DNA from: Marinovum sp048263515
Lineage (GTDB): Bacteria > Pseudomonadota > Alphaproteobacteria > Rhodobacterales > Rhodobacteraceae
Direction: 5' to 3'
DNA length: 64,000 nucleotides
Assembly: GCF_048263515.1 (NCBI RefSeq)
Contig: NZ_JBLXEC010000007.1
Span: 135,780-199,779, forward strand
Below the pieces are notes generated by a model. The model did not search any database and had not been told where the DNA came from. It worked only from the letters and a program-made list of their open reading frames with translations. The position numbers were made by a program, and so were the translations under genes. This document shows, one piece after another, positions 8,394 through 18,325 of the stretch. Every line of letters begins with the position of its first letter. The stretch's first letter is position 1.

Positions 8394-9225
8394 CGCCTGT
8401 TCACATGCAGATTACGGCGAAGAGTTCCTGAGCCAGTTCGAAGATAACGCGCGGCAGTTTTCGGATTTCCGCACAACGGTCTCGAACGCATTGCAGCCGT
8501 TCCGCCCTGGCGGGCCGCTCGCCGATGCCGTCTCGCGCTCGGATGTGCGTTTCCAGGACCTCAAGACACAGCCGACGACGGTTTATGTGATGATCCCAGC
8601 CGAGCGCATCGCCGAATATGGCGTGTGGCTGGCGCTGGTCTCGCAGCATGCCATCAATGCCGTTGCGGCGGAGCGCAACAATCGCCCCGTGCTGTTCCTG
8701 CTCGATGAGTTTGCCAACATGGGCAAGATCGCGGGACTGGCCGAAGCGCTAACGCTGCTGCCAGGCTTTGGCGTGCGCGTCTGGGCCATCGTGCAAGACC
8801 TTTCGCATTTGGTGCAGGTCTATGGCCGCGAGACGACAAACATCATCCTGAGCCAATCCGAAGTGAAGCAATTCTTCGCCGTCCAGGACATGGACCTTGC
8901 CGTGCGGCTTTCACGCCTCCTTGGCGAAAGCTCGATCATCACCCGCAACTATAATCTCGGCCAGCGCGACGATCACGAGGTCGGCGTCAGCGTGTCGGAG
9001 CGCGGCGTGCCCCTGATGCTGCCGCAAGAGATCATGGCGCTGCCCGATGAGCGCCAGCTCCTGTTCGTCAAAACGGCTCCGCCAGTTCTCGCCGAGAAGG
9101 TTCCCTTCTGGGACGTGTCGCCTTGGCGCGACTGGGCCGATCCGAACCCGATGGAAGGCGACCACCCGCGCAGCGGCAAGACCGCCTTTCGCCTGCGCTA
9201 TTCCAAAGAAAAGAGGCAGTCATGA
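8394..9225 (+). pseudogene. Type IV coupling protein VirD4/TraG, C-terminal fragment
   Basis: About 276 residues of the conjugative coupling ATPase remain. Seen: VLFLLDEFANMGKIAGLAEAL (Walker B-type motif and TraG signature), GVRVWAIVQDLSHLVQVYG, QSEVKQFFAVQDMDLAVRLSRLLG and LPQEIMALPDERQLLFVK. The Walker A half is missing; the frame upstream of 8394 is IS21 sequence, so any product starting in the IS (8302) would be a nonfunctional hybrid. The stop overlaps the next gene by ATGA, showing the original operon structure downstream is preserved. Confidence 0.85.
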
Positions 9226-9614
9226 GCGAGATCAAGATCGAAGTCGTCAGTCGCAAGGGACCGCGACCGAAAAAAACCAAACCGAGCGGCGGGAAGCGCC
9301 CCACGATCCTTGACGCACGGCGCGCGGCGCGCCTCCGCAAGCTCCGTGTGGTCCTGTGGCTGCTCAAGCCGCGCGTCGCGACCTGGGGGCTGGCTACCAT
9401 CCTCTATGTGGTTTTGGCGTACGGCACGCCGCACCTGCTCGTGACCTTTCGCTGTGGCGGCAGCGGAAGCCACGTCCACTGCGCGTCCTGCAACTATTTC
9501 GGCCTGCAAGGCATGCGCACGCAGTACGGGCGCGACGGGGCGTGCAGCATCGTCACCTTGCTGCCCGTCGATTGGCGGGCCGTACGCAACCAAATCGTCG
9601 GCACCGAAACATAA
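9222..9614 (+). CDS. Small single-pass membrane protein of a conjugation module
   Basis: A 130-aa protein. Residues 1-45 are very basic (SRKGPRPKKTKPSGGKRP...RRAARLRKLR), then one membrane segment around residues 48-72 (KPRVATWGLATILYVVLAYGTPHLLV), then a short segment with a Cys cluster (FRCGGSGSHVHCASCNYFG). It overlaps the coupling-protein stop by ATGA, so it was expressed with virD4. The cysteines on the far side of the membrane could bind metal or form disulfides. I do not recognise the family; a role in transfer is inferred from position only. Confidence 0.7.
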   Translation: MSEIKIEVVSRKGPRPKKTKPSGGKRPTILDARRAARLRKLRVVLWLLKPRVATWGLATILYVVLAYGTPHLLVTFRCGGSGSHVHCASCNYFGLQGMRTQYGRDGACSIVTLLPVDWRAVRNQIVGTET

Positions 9615-9629
9615 GAACAGAGGCAAGTC

Positions 9630-10337
9630 ATGAATCTCTTGAGTAATCATTGGGCATTGATGCGGGGCAAGCCCGTCATCAAACAATCGAGCGGGAGCGC
9701 CGAACTGCGCGCGATGCATCGCCGCGCATGCAGCGGCGAAGAAGAGCCGCGCGTCGTGCGATTCATCGGCTTCGCGGGAATTTCGGTGATCTTGCTCGCG
9801 CATTACGGGCCTGATGTCGGACACAATGCGACCAGCAACGTTCTGCTCGACGGTGCCGAGTTCGCCGTTGTTGGTCTCCTGAACGCAGCCGAACGTCTTA
9901 CTGCTGTCGCGGAAGCACAGTCGCTTGACGTGCCACTTGAAAGTCTGCGCGGCTGGGGGCTCGCCGCCCTGTGGGCAGCGGGAGCCTGGGCTGTTCGCTC
10001 AACGCGGCTCATTGATCTACTGGGCTGGCTTGTGAATCGCGAGACGGTCTCGGTCAGAGTCAGCGCCGAAGAGATCACGGTCAGACGTCGCGCGCTGAGC
10101 CTTGGCAAGAGGATCAAGCGCGAAGTCATCCGTGGCGTAGAGGTCATTACCGAAAGCCCGCACGGGCATGAGGTTGTCATCCTGCACGATGGCGGCGTTC
10201 TGAACGTCGCGAGCATCCATGGCGAGAAGTCGCGCGCGCTCCTTTTTAAAATGCGCCTCGACGATCTGCTTGCCGATCACCGCAACCAGAATATCGACAA
10301 GGCGGCGAACGCATCGTTCGGCGGCTCTGTCCAATAG
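9630..10337 (+). CDS. Membrane protein of unknown function downstream of virD4 remnant
   Basis: A 235-aa protein, 15 bases after the previous gene, with AGAGGCAAG as ribosome site. Hydrophobic segments lie at about residues 44-60 (VRFIGFAGISVILLAHYG), 70-88 and 105-125 (GWGLAALWAAGAWAV). The C-terminal third is soluble and looks like a small beta domain (VSVRVSAEEITVRRRALSLGKRIKREVIRGVEVI...HEVVILHDGGVLNVASI), reminiscent of a PH-like fold. No catalytic motif is visible. Probably a transfer-module accessory protein by position. Confidence 0.7.
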   Translation: MNLLSNHWALMRGKPVIKQSSGSAELRAMHRRACSGEEEPRVVRFIGFAGISVILLAHYGPDVGHNATSNVLLDGAEFAVVGLLNAAERLTAVAEAQSLDVPLESLRGWGLAALWAAGAWAVRSTRLIDLLGWLVNRETVSVRVSAEEITVRRRALSLGKRIKREVIRGVEVITESPHGHEVVILHDGGVLNVASIHGEKSRALLFKMRLDDLLADHRNQNIDKAANASFGGSVQ

Positions 10338-10396
10338 CGAGAGGTGCACCAAGCACCCGAAAGCTACTTCAACACTAACCCGAGAAAGGAAACCTC

Positions 10397-10525
10397 ATGT
10401 CGGGAACACCTCAAGACCAAGGCCGGAATGATGCCCAATCGGGCAAAGGCCCTAAGAATACGAGCAACATGCCGCATCAAGCGGCGAATGCTTACGACGC
10501 CGGTTACCAAGACGGCAAGAAATAA
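10397..10525 (+). CDS. 42-aa micro-ORF
   Basis: ATG at 10397 is preceded at good spacing by AAAGGAAAC and opens a 42-codon frame ending TAA. The protein starts MSGTPQDQGRNDAQSGKGP and ends AANAYDAGYQDGKK. It is hydrophilic, Gln/Asn/Gly-rich and has no cysteine or membrane segment. The strong ribosome site, the position 59 bases after the preceding gene and the non-random composition support translation. Function unknown; it is too short for most gene callers. Confidence 0.55.
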   Translation: MSGTPQDQGRNDAQSGKGPKNTSNMPHQAANAYDAGYQDGKK

Positions 10526-10605
10526 GACAGTGCGGGGCTGGCGCAAGTTGGCCCCGCATCCCACCGCAAGCGCCCCATTAGAACCCCCTAATATTCTTGG
10601 GAAAT

Positions 10606-10635
10606 TTGCCGAGAAGTGGCTGTGAGCGGTATAAT
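10606..10635 (+). promoter_or_regulatory. Sigma70-type promoter
   Basis: TTGCCG (10606-10611), 18-base spacer, TATAAT (10630-10635), a perfect -10 hexamer, 41 bases before the start codon at 10676. It sits in an AT-rich gap and would drive the 115-aa gene and the recombinase. Confidence 0.6.
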
Positions 10636-10675
10636 TGAGGTATAGGCAATCCGTTTTGCCTGGAAGGGATCAACA

Positions 10676-11019
10676 ATGAAAGACGAGACAAGAGCAGAGT
10701 CTCCGATGGTCATCGGTGATGACTTTTCGCGCGTGGCGAAAAAGACCCTGACCATCGATGTCGACAAATATCAGGCATATCTAGACGGTGCCGATATGAC
10801 GCCCGAGCAGAAGGATGAATATCTGCGCGCCGTTTGGAGTGTTGTTATGACGTTTGTGGAACTCGGCTTCGGCGTCCATCCGCTGCAAGAAGTCTGGGGA
10901 AAAGACGCCGAAGCCCTTGATTACAAGGGTGAAAAGGATTCCAATGGGAACAGATCAAAAGAAGAACAAGAAAGAATGCGTGGGCCGCAAGGGCGGGCAC
11001 CGCGCGGATTGGAGTCCAG

Positions 11020-11023
<4 letters not shown>
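10676..11023 (+). CDS. Small acidic protein coupled to the serine recombinase
   Basis: A 115-aa protein with AAGGGATC before its ATG. The N-terminal 80 residues are ordered-looking (IDVDKYQAYLDGADMTPEQKDEYLRAVWSVVMTFVELGFGVHP), the tail is polar and charged. Its stop overlaps the recombinase start as ATGA, so the two are translationally coupled and are likely to work together. It could be a recombination directionality factor or regulator, but no such motif is recognised; that is inference from coupling. Confidence 0.65.
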
Positions 11024-12638
<1,615 letters not shown>

Positions 12639-12734
12639 GATCCGATGACGCGTCGTCCTCGTGACGGGCGTATTAGGGAAAGGCGCAGGGAGGTTCAAGC
12701 GAAAATCTTCCCCCCTGTGCCACTTTTTTTCAGA

Positions 12735-13058
12735 TCAGGAGTCGTCGTCTTCCGAAGCAACGTCGGCGATCTCTTCCAGCGGGACGTTGTCGTCGTCATC
12801 CTCGTCCTCGAGGATGTCATCGTCGAGATCCACATCGACATCCGCATCATCATCGTCCAGCACGACCTCGTCTTCCGGCGCGGCTTTCTTGGCCGAAGCG
12901 GCATCCTCGGCATCGGCTTCGATCATGCGGTTCTTGGACTGGTCGAACTCCAGCACTTCGCCCGTATAGGGGCTGACGATCGGATTGGCGTTCAGGTCAT
13001 AGAATCGCTTGCCGGTGGTCGGGCAAAGGCGTTTCGTTCCCCATTCTTCCTTGGGCAT
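12735..13058 (-). CDS. FYDLN acidic domain protein (TIGR02300 family)
   Basis: A 107-aa protein typical of alphaproteobacteria. Residues 1-45 form a conserved head (MPKEEWGTKRLCPTTGKRFYDLN, PIVSPYTGEVLEFDQ) resembling a small rubredoxin-like or zinc-less fold; residues 60-107 are almost entirely acidic (VVLDDDDADVDVDLDDDILEDEDDDD). Start chosen at the conserved MPKEEWG with GAGGG upstream; a longer open frame upstream is a shadow of the opposite-strand peptidase gene. Function is unknown in the family. Confidence 0.92.
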   Translation of the reverse strand: MPKEEWGTKRLCPTTGKRFYDLNANPIVSPYTGEVLEFDQSKNRMIEADAEDAASAKKAAPEDEVVLDDDDADVDVDLDDDILEDEDDDDNVPLEEIADVASEDDDS

Positions 13059-13175
13059 CTGGGTCCCTCTTACACTTTCAGTCTTGCGGGCAATTGCGGT
13101 CCCCTGCCATAAGACCTGTGCCCGTGTCAAAGCCTTTGGCAAAAGGCACACGGTTCGGCAGTTCAAGGACCCCAT

Positions 13176-13865
13176 ATGGGCCAACATTCGCTTCCCGGCA
13201 ACCCCCCGGTCCCGCTTCAGATGCGCACATCGGCGCGGGCGCGGCGGATCACCCTGCGGATCTCCTCGCTCGACGGCACCGTGACCCTGACCCGCCCGCG
13301 CGGCGTCTCGGAACGCGCGGCGCTGGCCTTTGCCCGGGAAAAGGAAGCCTGGCTGCGCGATCATCTGGAAAAACAGGACGATGGCGTTGACGTGGGCCTG
13401 GGCGCGGTGCTGCCGATCGAGGGCCAGGCGCGCCAGGTGATGGCCGGCGGGGGGCGCCGCGTGCTGCTGGAGCCCGGCCGCGTGCTGGTGCCGGGGCCCG
13501 AGGACCGCGTCGCCTCGCGGCTCTTGGGCTTTCTCAAGACCCATGCCCGCGGCCGGCTGGCCGAGGCCTCCGACCGCTACGCCGCCCGGCTGGGGCGCGG
13601 CTACACCCGGCTCACGCTGCGCGACACCCGCTCGCGCTGGGGCAGCTGCACCGCCGACGGCGGGCTGATGTATTCCTGGCGGCTGATTCTCGCCCCGCCC
13701 GAGGTGCTCGACTACGTCGCCGCACATGAGGTGGCGCATCTGCAGGAGATGAACCATTCGGCCGACTTCTGGGCGGTGGTGACCCGGCTCTACGGCCCCT
13801 ATCAGGCACAACGCCGCTGGCTGCACCGCGAAGGCGCGGCGCTTCACCGCATCCGCTTTTCCTGA
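13176..13865 (+). CDS. M48-type zinc metallopeptidase, YgjP/DUF45 family
   Basis: A 229-aa protein. The metallopeptidase signature DYVAAHEVAHLQEMNHSADFW (HExxH plus a downstream His) is at about residues 184-204, preceded by the family segment RDTRSRWGSCTADGGLMYSWRLILAPPEVL. Length fits the family. The role of YgjP-like peptidases is not established. The gene is divergent from the FYDLN gene with 117 bases between. A start at the internal MRTSARARRI (residue 16) is possible. Confidence 0.88.
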   Translation: MGQHSLPGNPPVPLQMRTSARARRITLRISSLDGTVTLTRPRGVSERAALAFAREKEAWLRDHLEKQDDGVDVGLGAVLPIEGQARQVMAGGGRRVLLEPGRVLVPGPEDRVASRLLGFLKTHARGRLAEASDRYAARLGRGYTRLTLRDTRSRWGSCTADGGLMYSWRLILAPPEVLDYVAAHEVAHLQEMNHSADFWAVVTRLYGPYQAQRRWLHREGAALHRIRFS

Positions 13866-13906
13866 AGCCTGTTGCGGGCGGCAAGATTTGTGATCACACT
13901 CTCACC

Positions 13907-14554
13907 ATGTTGATGAATCCCAAGCCAGACAGCGCCGTCTCGACCCATGACAAGGTCTATCGCGGGCTGCGTTCGCAGATCATGTACGGCGAGATCGCCC
14001 CCGGCGCGGCCCTGACCCTGCGTGGCATCGGCGCCGAATACGGTGTCTCGATGACCCCCGCGCGCGAAGCGGTACGCCGCTTGGTGGCCGAAGGCGCGCT
14101 CTCGCTGTCCTCCTCGGGCCGCGTCGCCACGCCCGAGCTCTCCAACGACCGGATCGAGGAACTGGCGGCGTTGCGCTCGCTGCTCGAGGTCGAACTGGCC
14201 AGCCGCGCCCTGCCGCGGGCGCATATAGCGCTGATCGAACGGTTGCATTCGATCAACCTGACGATTGCCGACGTGATCTCGAATCGCGATGCCGTGGGCT
14301 ATATCCGCGCCAATCTCGAGTTCCACCGCACGCTCTACCTGCGGGCGCAGGCCCCGGCGATGCTGGCGATGGCGGAAACTGTCTGGCTGCAACTGGGCCC
14401 GACGATGCGCGCGCTCTACGGACGGTTGCGCCGCACCGAAGCCCCGCATTTCCACCGTCTGATCATCGCCGCCCTCAAGGCAGGCGACGAACCCGGGTTG
14501 CGTCTCGCCGTCCGCTCCGACGTCACCCAAGGCCTCAGGATGCTGGCCAACTAG
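13907..14554 (+). CDS. GntR/FadR-type transcriptional regulator
   Basis: A 215-aa regulator. Winged helix-turn-helix at residues 14-75 (VYRGLRSQIMYGEIAPGAALTLRGIGAEYGVSMTPAREAVRRLVAEGAL) and an all-helical FCD ligand domain after residue 85 (ALRSLLEVELASRAL, YIRANLEFHRTLYLRAQAPAML with metal-binding His). The ribosome site is weak; a start at Met3 is equally possible. It is convergent with accA and not in an operon, so its target cannot be told. Confidence 0.9.
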   Translation: MLMNPKPDSAVSTHDKVYRGLRSQIMYGEIAPGAALTLRGIGAEYGVSMTPAREAVRRLVAEGALSLSSSGRVATPELSNDRIEELAALRSLLEVELASRALPRAHIALIERLHSINLTIADVISNRDAVGYIRANLEFHRTLYLRAQAPAMLAMAETVWLQLGPTMRALYGRLRRTEAPHFHRLIIAALKAGDEPGLRLAVRSDVTQGLRMLAN

Positions 14555-14598
14555 CGCCAGCCCCGCATCTTCCTCTTGCACAAAATACCCTCGGGGGA

Positions 14599-14630
14599 GT
14601 CGCCCCTGGGCGACGGGGGCAGAGCCCCCG
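14599..14630. terminator. Double hairpin between convergent gntR and accA
   Basis: Two adjacent perfect hairpins: GTCGCCC-CT-GGGCGAC (14599-14614) and CGGGGGC-AGA-GCCCCCG (14614-14630). On the minus strand they are followed by CCCCCGAGGGTATTTTG, the pattern seen after many roseobacter genes, so this is most likely the accA terminator and may serve both strands. Confidence 0.6.
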
Positions 14631-14638
14631 ATCCGTCC

Positions 14639-15604
14639 TCAGGCCGCAAGCCCCTTCGACCCCAGATCCAGGAACTTCTGCCGCCGCTCCTTGCGCAGCG
14701 CCTCGCCATCCTTCTCCGACAGGTCGACAAGCATCTGCTCGATCGCGCGCCCCACGGTCTTGATGGTGCCGTTGCGGTCGCGCTGTGCGCCGCCCAGCGG
14801 TTCGGGAATGATCCGGTCGCAGACGCCCAGCTTGTAGAGGTCTTCCGCGGTCAGCCGCAGCGCCTGCGCCGCTTCGCGCATCTTGTCGCTGTCCTTCCAC
14901 AGGATTGAGGCGCAGCCCTCGGGCGAGATCACCGAATAGACCGCATGTTCCAGCATCGCCACCCGGTTGGCGGTGGCAAAGGCCACCGCGCCGCCGGAAC
15001 CGCCCTCGCCGATGATCACCGAGATCAGCGGCGCGCGGATCGCCAGGCAAGCCTCGGTCGAGCGGGCGATCGCCTCTGACTGGCCGCGCTCCTCGGCGCC
15101 CTTGCCGGGGTAGGCGCCGGCGGTGTCGACCAGGGTGATGACCGGCAGGCCGAAGCGGTCGGCCATGTCCATCAGCCGCGCCGCCTTGCGATAGCCCTCG
15201 GGACGGGCCATGCCGAAGTTGCGGTCGAGCCGAGACTGGGTGTCATGGCCCTTCTCGTGGCCGATCACCATCACCGGCCGGTCCTTGAGCCGGGCGAGCC
15301 CGCCGATCACCGCAAGGTCTTCGCCAAACTGCCGGTCGCCGGCCAGTGGCGTGAACTCGGTAAAGAGCGCCTCGATGTAATCCTTGCAGTGCGGCCGCTG
15401 CGGATGCCGCGCCACCTGGCATTTCCGCCAGGGCGTCAGGTCCTTGTAGAGGTCCTTGAGCATCGAGGCGGCCTTGCGGTCGAGCGCGCTGGCCTCTTCC
15501 TCGACATCCATCGGATCGTCGCTCTGCCGGGCGATGGCCCGCAGTTCCTCTGCCTTGCCCTCGATCTCGGCCAGCGGTTTCTCAAAATCGAGATAATGCG
15601 CCAT
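14639..15604 (-). CDS. accA: Acetyl-CoA carboxylase carboxyltransferase subunit alpha
   Basis: A 321-aa protein, half of the carboxyltransferase that makes malonyl-CoA for fatty acid synthesis. Seen: N-terminal MAHYLDFEKPLAEIEGKAEEL, RHPQRPHCKDYIEALFTEF, GHEKGHDTQSRLDRNFGMARPEGYRKA, FGLPVITLVDTAGAYPGKGAEERGQSEAIA and the oxyanion-hole region IGEGGSGGAVAFATANRV. Start is set by the conserved MAHYLDFEKP and the AAAGGAG site; the longer open frame upstream belongs to the lysE shadow. Order on this strand: mcl1, racemase-like, lysE, accA. Confidence 0.97.
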   Translation of the reverse strand: MAHYLDFEKPLAEIEGKAEELRAIARQSDDPMDVEEEASALDRKAASMLKDLYKDLTPWRKCQVARHPQRPHCKDYIEALFTEFTPLAGDRQFGEDLAVIGGLARLKDRPVMVIGHEKGHDTQSRLDRNFGMARPEGYRKAARLMDMADRFGLPVITLVDTAGAYPGKGAEERGQSEAIARSTEACLAIRAPLISVIIGEGGSGGAVAFATANRVAMLEHAVYSVISPEGCASILWKDSDKMREAAQALRLTAEDLYKLGVCDRIIPEPLGGAQRDRNGTIKTVGRAIEQMLVDLSEKDGEALRKERRQKFLDLGSKGLAA

Positions 15605-15672
15605 GCGACAACTCCTTTTCTGCAAGGGGGTATATGGCGCGATGCGCGGCCGGATGCAATCTTTGGCGCACG

Positions 15673-16269
15673 TCAGGCCGACAGAAGCGCCGGCACCAGC
15701 GAGGCCAGCAGCAGCAGCGCCATGGCGCGGTTGAACAGCCGCAGATGCCCCGGAGCCCGCAACAGCCGACGCATCTGCCCGCCCAGCGTCGTCCATGTGG
15801 TGGTGCTGAGCACGCCGGCGGCGACATAGATGCCCACGACCCAGAGCAGCGCCGCCAGATCCCGGCTTGCCGCATAAAGCGTGATCGCCCCCAGCGCCAT
15901 GGTCCAGGCCTTGGGGTTGATCCACTGGAAGCCCGCCGATTGCAGAAAGGTCAGCGGCCGCGCATGATCCGGCGCCTCGCCCGGCGGCGCGGCATTGGCA
16001 ATCTTCCAGGCCAGCCAGAGCATGTAGATCACCGATCCCGCCAGCATCAGGTCATGCAGCAGCGGCCAGCGGTCGAGCAGTTGCAGCACCCCCAGCCCGA
16101 CGCAGAAGATCATCGCCGGAAAGCCGAGGATGATTCCCAGCATGTGCGGCAGCGACCGTTTCAGGCCGAAGTTGGCGCCGGAGGCCAGCAGCATCAGGTT
16201 GTTGGGGCCGGGGGTCATGGTGCCCACCAGGGCGAAGACCACCAGGGCCGAGAAAAGGTCATAAGTCAT
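15673..16269 (-). CDS. LysE/RhtB family translocator
   Basis: A 198-aa inner-membrane amino-acid exporter family member. Seen: the N-terminal signature LVGTMTPGPNNLMLLASGANFGLKRSLPHMLG (residues 15-46) and about six hydrophobic segments, with FQWINPKAWTMALGAITLY near residue 125. Substrate is not readable. It lies 68 bases upstream of accA in the same direction and 65 bases downstream of the racemase-like gene. Confidence 0.9.
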   Translation of the reverse strand: MTYDLFSALVVFALVGTMTPGPNNLMLLASGANFGLKRSLPHMLGIILGFPAMIFCVGLGVLQLLDRWPLLHDLMLAGSVIYMLWLAWKIANAAPPGEAPDHARPLTFLQSAGFQWINPKAWTMALGAITLYAASRDLAALLWVVGIYVAAGVLSTTTWTTLGGQMRRLLRAPGHLRLFNRAMALLLLASLVPALLSA

Positions 16270-16334
16270 GGCGCAGGGATAAACCTGATCGCGGCGCGGC
16301 GAAACGGCAATCTTGCGCGCAGAGGCACGCGGGT

Positions 16335-16961
16335 TCAGGACAGGTCGAGCACGCTGCGAAAGGCCAGTTCGGGGGCTGCCAGCACCTCGGGCCCGACCCC
16401 GTCGAGCAGGTGCACCGCCGCCGCCATCGAGGCCTGCGCCAGCACCACGGTGCGGAAATCCGGCCGCGCCTGCACCGCCTCGATCACCACGGCGGCAATG
16501 GCGGCGCAGAAATTGGCGCCTTGGCCGGCCTCGAACAGCGGCCAGAGCTCTTCCACCACCAGTGTGGTGACCGGGGTGTCGCGCCCGCCATCATCAAGGC
16601 AGGCCTGCAGCAGCGCGCGGCTGGGCGCTTCGGTGCTTTTCAGCGCGCAGACCAGCAGGATCGGCCCGTCAGAGCGCGCCGCCGCGGCCATCATCGGCTG
16701 GTCGATCCGCGTGGCGCCGGCGGCCACCGCGGCCTCGCCAAGGGTGGTGCAGGTGCAGAGCACCGGACCGGGCGCCGCCTGTACCGCCTTGCGAATCTCG
16801 GCGGCGAGCTGACCAGTCATTCCGTCGCTTCGCGCCCGCGCCAGCCAGTCGGCCCGCACCTGGTGATCGAGCTTCAGCGCCGGCGCGATGTCATCGCGCA
16901 GGGTATCGAAGGTCCGGCGATGGACCTCGGCAGAATGCAGAAGCGTAAGCGGCTGGGTCAT
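16335..16961 (-). CDS. Asp/Glu racemase-like protein lacking second cysteine
   Basis: A 208-aa protein beginning MTQPLTLLHSAEVHRRTFDTL. The first half carries a Cys motif in the place expected for Asp/Glu racemases (GPVLCTCTTLGEAAVAAGATRID). In the second half the segment where such enzymes have the other catalytic Cys reads TVVLAQASMAAAVHLL, with no Cys, so a two-cysteine racemase mechanism looks broken. Start placed at 16961 because upstream codons have no family similarity. It stands close to a D-amino-acid cluster, which makes a role with amino or hydroxy acids plausible but unproven. Confidence 0.55.
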   Translation of the reverse strand: MTQPLTLLHSAEVHRRTFDTLRDDIAPALKLDHQVRADWLARARSDGMTGQLAAEIRKAVQAAPGPVLCTCTTLGEAAVAAGATRIDQPMMAAAARSDGPILLVCALKSTEAPSRALLQACLDDGGRDTPVTTLVVEELWPLFEAGQGANFCAAIAAVVIEAVQARPDFRTVVLAQASMAAAVHLLDGVGPEVLAAPELAFRSVLDLS

Positions 16962-17029
16962 GGTCTGTTCCGGCAGTGCAAGGCCCCGACAGCCGGGACC
17001 CTGCGGTGATACGCCCAAACCGCTAAGGT

Positions 17030-17989
17030 TCAGTTACCGGCGATCATCTCCGATTGCCGCACGATCACCTCGGCCTGCTTGATCGAGGCAATGTCGACCA
17101 GCCGGCCCTTGTAGACCGTGGCGCCTTCTCCCTTGGCCTTGGCCTCTTCCATCGCGGCGAGGATTTCGCGCGCTTCGGTCACCGCCTTGTCCGAGGGGGT
17201 GAAGACCTCGTTGGCCAGCGCCACCTGTTTCGGGTGGATCGCCCATTTGCCGACCATGCCCAGCGTCGCCGAGCGCAGCGCCTGCGCGCGGAAACCCTCG
17301 TCATCGGAGAAATCGCCGAACGGCCCGTCGACCGGCAGCACGCCATGGGTGCGGCAGGCGGCGACGATTGCGGCCTGCGCCCAGTGCCAGGGATCGGACC
17401 AATGCTTCTGGCCCTCGTGGATCATGTAGTAGTTTTCCTGCGTCCCGCCGATGCCGGTGGTGGCCATGCCCATGGAGGCGGCGAAATCCGCCGCACCGAG
17501 GCTCATTGCCTCGAGCCGGGGCGAGGCGGCAGCGATCTCCTCGACATGGGCGATGCCGGCGGCGCTTTCGATGATCACTTCAAATGCGATCTTCTTCTGC
17601 CGGCCCTTGGCGGCCTCGACCGCTGTCACCAGCGCGTCGACGGCATAGATGTCACCGGCGCAGCCGACCTTGGGAATCATGATCTGGTCGAGCCGCTCGC
17701 CGGCCTGCTCCAGCAGGTCGACGACGTCGCGGTACCACCAGGGCGTGTCGAGTCCGTTGATCCGCACCGAAAGCGTCTTGGTGCCCCAGTCGATGTCGTT
17801 GATCGCCTGGATGATATTGGCCCGCGCGCTGTCCTTGTCCGACGGCGCCACCGAATCCTCGAGATCGAGGTTGATGACATCCGCCGCCGAGGCCGCCATC
17901 TTCTCGAAGATCGCCGGACGCGAGCCGGGGCCGAAGAGTTGGCAGCGATTCGGACGGGCCGGGGCCTGGGGCTGGATGCGGAAGGACAT
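17030..17989 (-). CDS. mcl1: L-malyl-CoA/beta-methylmalyl-CoA lyase
   Basis: A 319-aa member of the CitE-like HpcH/HpaI lyases that splits L-malyl-CoA to acetyl-CoA plus glyoxylate and beta-methylmalyl-CoA to propionyl-CoA plus glyoxylate, as in the ethylmalonyl-CoA pathway of Rhodobacter. Seen: RPNRCQLFGPGSRPAIFEKMAASAADVINLDLEDSVAP, AFEVIIESAAGIAHVEEIAA (Mg-binding Glu) and SLGAADFAASMGMATTGIGG, and KWAIHPKQVALANEVFTPS. Length and N-terminus match Mcl1. Divergent from dgcN across 336 bases. Confidence 0.93.
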   Translation of the reverse strand: MSFRIQPQAPARPNRCQLFGPGSRPAIFEKMAASAADVINLDLEDSVAPSDKDSARANIIQAINDIDWGTKTLSVRINGLDTPWWYRDVVDLLEQAGERLDQIMIPKVGCAGDIYAVDALVTAVEAAKGRQKKIAFEVIIESAAGIAHVEEIAAASPRLEAMSLGAADFAASMGMATTGIGGTQENYYMIHEGQKHWSDPWHWAQAAIVAACRTHGVLPVDGPFGDFSDDEGFRAQALRSATLGMVGKWAIHPKQVALANEVFTPSDKAVTEAREILAAMEEAKAKGEGATVYKGRLVDIASIKQAEVIVRQSEMIAGN

Positions 17990-18325
17990 TGTTGCGCCTC
18001 TCGGTAAGGAAATTGCGGATTGTTCGCGCTCAGCGATATTAAATTACGCCGCACCGCGCAAGTGGATTTTGCAGCCGCAGCATTGGCGCGGACGGGGTGA
18101 CGGGCGGTAATTGCTCCGCATCAATGGGTTCGTGCGGGGGCGGGGCACAATGCCGAATTGGTCAGTCATTCTGCCGCGTCACGCACGATCCTGCGCCATC
18201 TCGCGTCAAGGCTCGAAGAAATTTGCGATATTCCGCCGCGCGACACACGATTTCGGGAGCCTTTGGTGCAGAGGTCGCGATATATCTCCGGCCGAACAGA
18301 CACGACATTTCAGGAGGCCATCGCC
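17990..18325. other. Divergent intergenic region mcl1 / dgcN
   Basis: 336 bases without a convincing gene. It must hold promoters for both directions; an AT-rich patch GATATTAAATTACG lies at 18036-18049 and AGGAGG, the dgcN ribosome site, at 18312-18317. No clear operator palindrome was found. Confidence 0.4.
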
